The translations under genes and the position numbers were made by a program. Source: Nostocoides sp. (GTDB lineage Bacteria; Actinomycetota; Actinomycetes; Actinomycetales; Dermatophilaceae). Taken from it: 64,000 bases of DNA. Under the pieces are notes generated by a model that searched no databases, had not been told where the DNA came from, and worked only from the letters and a program-made list of their open reading frames with translations. The stretch spans positions 124,001 to 188,000 of the forward strand of contig JADJEA010000029.1 of assembly GCA_016702415.1 (NCBI GenBank), given 5' to 3'. Positions within the stretch are counted from its first letter, which is position 1. Every line of letters starts with the position of its first letter. This document shows positions 60,892 through 64,000 of the stretch, piece after piece.

Positions 60892-62319
60892 TCAGGCAGG
60901 CTCGCGCCACTTCCGCTCGAAGGGCAGGCGCCAGGCGAAGGGGGCGATCAGCTGGTGGATCTGGTTCGGGCCCCAGCTGCCGGGGTCGTAGGGACGCACG
61001 ATCGGCGGGTTCTCCAGCAACGGCTGGGAGATCTCCCAGAGGCGCTCGACGCCGGTGGCGGAGGTGAACAGCGTGCTGTCGCCCCGGGCGGCGTCGTAGA
61101 TGAGCCGCTCATACGCCTCCAGCACCGATCCCGCCCAGGTGGTGTCCTTCATGGCGAACTGCATCGAGAGCTTGTCGAGCCGATAGCCCGGACCGGGGCG
61201 CTTGCCATAGAACGACAGCGACATCCGCGGCTGGTCGGAGAGGTCGAAGGTCAGGTGGTCCGGGCCGTGATCGCCCACCCCGGAGCCGCCGGGGAACATC
61301 GACCGTGGGGGTTCCTTGAACGCGATCGAGATGATCCGCGCGCCCTCGGCCATCCGCTTGCCCGTCCGGAGGAAGAACGGCACCCCGGCCCACCGCCAGT
61401 TGTCGATATAGCACTTCAACGCCACGAAGGTCTCGGTCTCGGAGTCGGGCCGCACCCCCGGCTCCATCCGATACCCCTGGTACTGCCCACGCACCACATT
61501 CGTCGGCTCGATCGGCGACATCGACCGGAAGACCTTGTTCTTCTCCCGGCTGATCGCCAGCGGCTCCAGGGCGGTCGGCGGCTCCATCGCCGTGAAGGCG
61601 AGCACCTGGAAGAGGTGGGTGACGACCATGTCGCGGTAGGCCCCGGTGTTCTCGTAGAAATCCCCGCGCTGCGTCAGGCCCAGGGTCTCGGGCACATCGA
61701 TCTGGACATGATCGACGTGATTCCGGTGCCAGATCGGCTCGAAGAGACCATTGGCGAAGCGGAAGGCCAGGATGTTCTGCGCCGCCTCCTTGCCGAGGAA
61801 ATGGTCGATCCGGAAGATCTGCGCCTCGGCGAACACCTCGTGCAATTGCCGGTTGAGCGTCCGTGAGGACTCATAGTCGGTCCCGAATGGTTTCTCCATG
61901 ATGATCCGGGAGCGTTCCACCAGGCCGGCCTGGGCGATCGTGCTCACCGCGGCCAGAGCGGCCTTGGGCGGCACCGAGAGATAGTGCAGCCGCAACTCGT
62001 TCCCGCCCTCGAATGCCTCCTCCGAGCGCGCGACCGCATCCCGCAGCGCGGCCGGACCGGCGGAGATCGGGACGAAGTCGAGACGGTCGGCGAAGGCACG
62101 CCAGTCCTCGTCCTTGAGCACCCGCGTGCTGTGCTCCCGGATCGCCTTGAGGGCGACCTCCTTGAACTGGTCGACACTCAGATCGTCGAGCGAGGTCCCG
62201 ACGATCCTCAGGTCGTCCAGGAGCCGCGACTGGAAGAGGTGGAGCAGTCCGGGGATGAGCTTGCGTTTGGCCAGATCTCCGGTGGCACCGAAGAGGATCA
62301 CGGTCACGGGTGCGCTCAT
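60892..62319 (-). CDS. zwf: glucose-6-phosphate dehydrogenase
   Basis: A 475-residue enzyme of the oxidative pentose phosphate pathway. VILFGATGDLAKRKLIPGL is the NADP site, EKPFGTDYESS and the active-site RIDHFLGKEAAQNIL with catalytic His follow, then RTGKRMAEGA. The ATG 62319 gives the standard N-terminus; an upstream GTG at 62355 is possible. The next pentose phosphate genes are not adjacent in this window. Confidence 0.96.
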   Translation of the reverse strand: MSAPVTVILFGATGDLAKRKLIPGLLHLFQSRLLDDLRIVGTSLDDLSVDQFKEVALKAIREHSTRVLKDEDWRAFADRLDFVPISAGPAALRDAVARSEEAFEGGNELRLHYLSVPPKAALAAVSTIAQAGLVERSRIIMEKPFGTDYESSRTLNRQLHEVFAEAQIFRIDHFLGKEAAQNILAFRFANGLFEPIWHRNHVDHVQIDVPETLGLTQRGDFYENTGAYRDMVVTHLFQVLAFTAMEPPTALEPLAISREKNKVFRSMSPIEPTNVVRGQYQGYRMEPGVRPDSETETFVALKCYIDNWRWAGVPFFLRTGKRMAEGARIISIAFKEPPRSMFPGGSGVGDHGPDHLTFDLSDQPRMSLSFYGKRPGPGYRLDKLSMQFAMKDTTWAGSVLEAYERLIYDAARGDSTLFTSATGVERLWEISQPLLENPPIVRPYDPGSWGPNQIHQLIAPFAWRLPFERKWREPA

Positions 62320-62422
62320 TCCCACATCTAACCGTTCCCACACCGCCCGCGCCACGTTCCCAGTGGACGTATGCCGACCCCTCCCCGGGCGGCCACCCCG
62401 CCGTCCTGACTACCCTGGCGAG

Positions 62423-63250
62423 ATGACCCCGCGCACCGCCTTCGTCCTCGGTGGCGGCGGGGTCCTCGGTGCGACGCAGGTCGGTATGCTGCGCGCCCTC
62501 GCCGAAGCGGGAATCGTCCCGGACCTCGTCCTGGGGACGAGCATCGGTGCCCTCAATGGCGCCTTCGTCGCCGCCGACCCGAGCCTGGAGGGCATCCTCC
62601 GCCTCGGCGAGGTGTGGCACGAGGTCGTCCGCGAAGGACTATTCACCCAGCGCCCGATCCGGCAGGTCGCCCGGATTCCCCGCAACTGGACCCACCTGCT
62701 CTCGCACGCCCCGCTGCGCCTGCTGCTCGAGCGCTATCTCCCGGTGTCGACCTTCGCCGACCTCCAGGTGCCCTTCCAGTGCGTCGCCGCCCAGATCGAG
62801 GGCTGCCGGGCGACCTGGTTCGACGCCGGACCCCTCGCCCCGCCCGTCCTCGCCTCGTGCTCCGTCCCCGGCCTCTTCCCGCCCGTCCGGATCGACGGCG
62901 CTCACTACCTCGACGGCGGTCTCGTCCACTCCATCCCCGTCGGCCGGGCCTTGGATCTGGGGGCCGAGGAGATCTATGTCCTCCAGGTCGGCCGGATCGA
63001 GCAGCCCCTGGAACCCCCGTCCGCGCCCTGGCAGGTCGCCACCGTCGCCTTCGAAATCTCCCGCCGCCACCGGTATGTCGAGGAGATCTCCCGGGTGCCC
63101 GACACCGTCGCCCTTCGCGTCCTGCCCAGCGGGACCGCGTCGGCCCCCACGGTGTCGCTGGTTCAGGCGCGTCAGGGGCGGATGGCCGACCGGATGGACG
63201 CCGCGTATGCCGCGAGCACGGCATACCTCCAGGAGCACCGGCCCTCCTAA
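62423..63250 (+). CDS. patatin-like phospholipase
   Basis: A 275-residue patatin hydrolase. The oxyanion loop is VLGGGGVLGATQVG, the nucleophile elbow LGTSIGALNGAF, and the catalytic Asp is in YLDGGLVHSIPV (DGG). The Ser-Asp dyad is complete. It cleaves acyl groups from phospholipids or related lipids, and adjacency to an acyltransferase suggests acyl remodelling. Confidence 0.93.
   Translation: MTPRTAFVLGGGGVLGATQVGMLRALAEAGIVPDLVLGTSIGALNGAFVAADPSLEGILRLGEVWHEVVREGLFTQRPIRQVARIPRNWTHLLSHAPLRLLLERYLPVSTFADLQVPFQCVAAQIEGCRATWFDAGPLAPPVLASCSVPGLFPPVRIDGAHYLDGGLVHSIPVGRALDLGAEEIYVLQVGRIEQPLEPPSAPWQVATVAFEISRRHRYVEEISRVPDTVALRVLPSGTASAPTVSLVQARQGRMADRMDAAYAASTAYLQEHRPS
63205..63226. repeat. inverted pair of the GTATGCCG octamer, 6-bp spacer, opposite polarity
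   Basis: GTATGCCG at 63205-63212 and CGGCATAC at 63219-63226, spacer CGAGCA, inside the patatin gene. Confidence 0.75.
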
Positions 63251-63260
63251 GGTGGGCCCC

Positions 63261-64000
63261 ATGGGTATGCGGCAGCTACGACCGCCGCCGCCGATCGTGC
63301 GGCGGCTGCTGCGGTTAGTGTGGCCGCTGTTGGCGTTGACCGTCACCGTGGTCGCGCTGCCGCTGCTCGTCATCGGTGCGGTCTGGTCGCTGGTCGACCG
63401 TCGCGCCCGGCTCTTCCGCGCCACCGGCCTGACGTTGCTCGTCGTCTGGCTCGACGTCCAACTCCTCCTCGGATGCTGGCGGCTGCGGCTGGCCGATCCC
63501 CTCGGCGACGGGCCGACCTGGAAGGACGACCACGAGCGGCTCCTACTCGACGTCCTCGACACGGCGATCCGGGTCGGGCGCACGTGGGTCGGTTTCGACA
63601 TCCGCCTCGATACGGTCATGGATCTCGGCGAGGCGGACCGGCCGTTGATCGCCTTCGCCCGGCACGCCGGACCGGCCGACTCCCTCGCGGTGGCGTGGTT
63701 GTTGTCGCGGACCGGGGGCCGGTTGCCCCGGATCGTCCTCGCCGACGCCCTGCGCTGGGACCCCGGCATCGACCTCATCCTCACCCGGCTCGGGTCCTCG
63801 TTCGTCCCGTCAGCCTCCGGAGCCGGGGACGACCGGCTCACCGGGGTGCGCCGCCTTGCGGACTCCCTCGACCCCACGGATGCGCTCCTGATCTTTCCCG
63901 AGGGTGAGAACTGGACCCCCAACCGCCGCGAGCGGCTCATCACCCGCCTGCGCACCGCGGGTCAGCAGGCCCGACTGCGTCAGGCCGAACTGCTGCGGAA
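63261..64000 (+). CDS. 1-acylglycerol-3-phosphate acyltransferase-like protein (3' end outside window)
   Basis: Open from ATG 63261 to the window end (246 residues visible). An N-terminal basic segment is followed by two hydrophobic stretches (VWPLLALTVTVVALPLLVIG and LTLLVVWLDVQLLLG). The PlsC signature occurs as AFARHAGPADSLAV (HX4D) and LLIFPEGENWTP (FPEG). It acylates a lysophospholipid or a related lipid at the membrane. It starts 10 bp after the patatin gene, so the two are probably cotranscribed. Confidence 0.85.
   Translation, partial: MGMRQLRPPPPIVRRLLRLVWPLLALTVTVVALPLLVIGAVWSLVDRRARLFRATGLTLLVVWLDVQLLLGCWRLRLADPLGDGPTWKDDHERLLLDVLDTAIRVGRTWVGFDIRLDTVMDLGEADRPLIAFARHAGPADSLAVAWLLSRTGGRLPRIVLADALRWDPGIDLILTRLGSSFVPSASGAGDDRLTGVRRLADSLDPTDALLIFPEGENWTPNRRERLITRLRTAGQQARLRQAELLR

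Noticed and set aside
1487..63226. GTATGCCG as KOPS or Chi sequence
   Set aside because: Such motifs are strongly strand-skewed along a replichore; here both orientations are almost equally frequent within 64 kb.
1..64000. tRNA, rRNA or known riboswitches
   Set aside because: Scanned spacers by eye for T-loop sequences, rRNA landmarks and riboswitch cores and saw none; a covariance search would be needed to exclude weak ones.

Overview
The window is very GC-rich, densely packed bacterial DNA with short intergenic gaps and many 1-4 bp ATGA/GTGA gene overlaps. The gene content is actinobacterial: GpgS with FolP2, DUF3073, a SigE-family sigma factor, Trypco1, trypsin/STAND proteins and a sigma-CHAT cassette. 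A member of Micrococcales (Intrasporangiaceae/Dermatophilaceae-like) would fit, but that is inference. I saw no rRNA, tRNA, CRISPR array, prophage or transposase.

Layout. 1-5162: an end-truncated membrane protein, a small unknown protein, and a minus-strand operon (glycosyltransferase, unknown protein, gpgS, folP2, LigB-like protein). 5298-9513: surface-polysaccharide cluster (nucleotide-sugar dehydrogenase, Wzm/Wzt-type ABC exporter, glycosyltransferase). 9500-12443: ECF-type sigma factor with membrane partner, a secreted protein and an L,D-transpeptidase. 12839-16319: DUF3073, NCS1 permease with a cysteine hydrolase, PAP2-like membrane protein. 16508-19154: purM and purF. 19159-20692: a three-gene minus-strand operon centred on a DUF692/MNIO enzyme, a candidate RiPP pathway. 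20807-22750: galE and an alpha/beta hydrolase. 23469-37337: two large STAND-NTPase/TPR conflict-type loci around a molybdopterin oxidoreductase. 37831-43705: cydABDC. 43771-54034: lipoprotein, LMW phosphatase, SRPBCC, purB, VOC, rRNA methyltransferase, HAD, ABC-2 exporter, serS. 54187-57825: sigma factor, unknown protein, CHAT protease-like protein. 57917-64000: LysE, DinB, diacylglycerol kinase, zwf, patatin, acyltransferase (runs off the end).

Two DNA-level patterns cut across the genes. First, the octamer GTATGCCG/CGGCATAC occurs about 93 times by hand count (about one per 690 bp), on both strands, in genes and spacers, and in every reading frame, including frames that force the rare Ile codon ATA. 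Second, four intergenic loci (about 22.9-23.15, 37.5-37.6, 45.3-45.6 and 60.6-60.9 kb) carry mirror-image arrays of TTGAGCAC/GTGCTCAA units around a central long hairpin. Its stem shows a compensatory base change between copies.

Several genes (both STAND genes, wzt, cydC, the gene between sigma and CHAT) are interrupted by single-base or small indels, mostly in C or G runs. In both TPR arrays the net frame is restored. This could be uncorrected long-read homopolymer error or genuine slippage; the sequence alone cannot decide.
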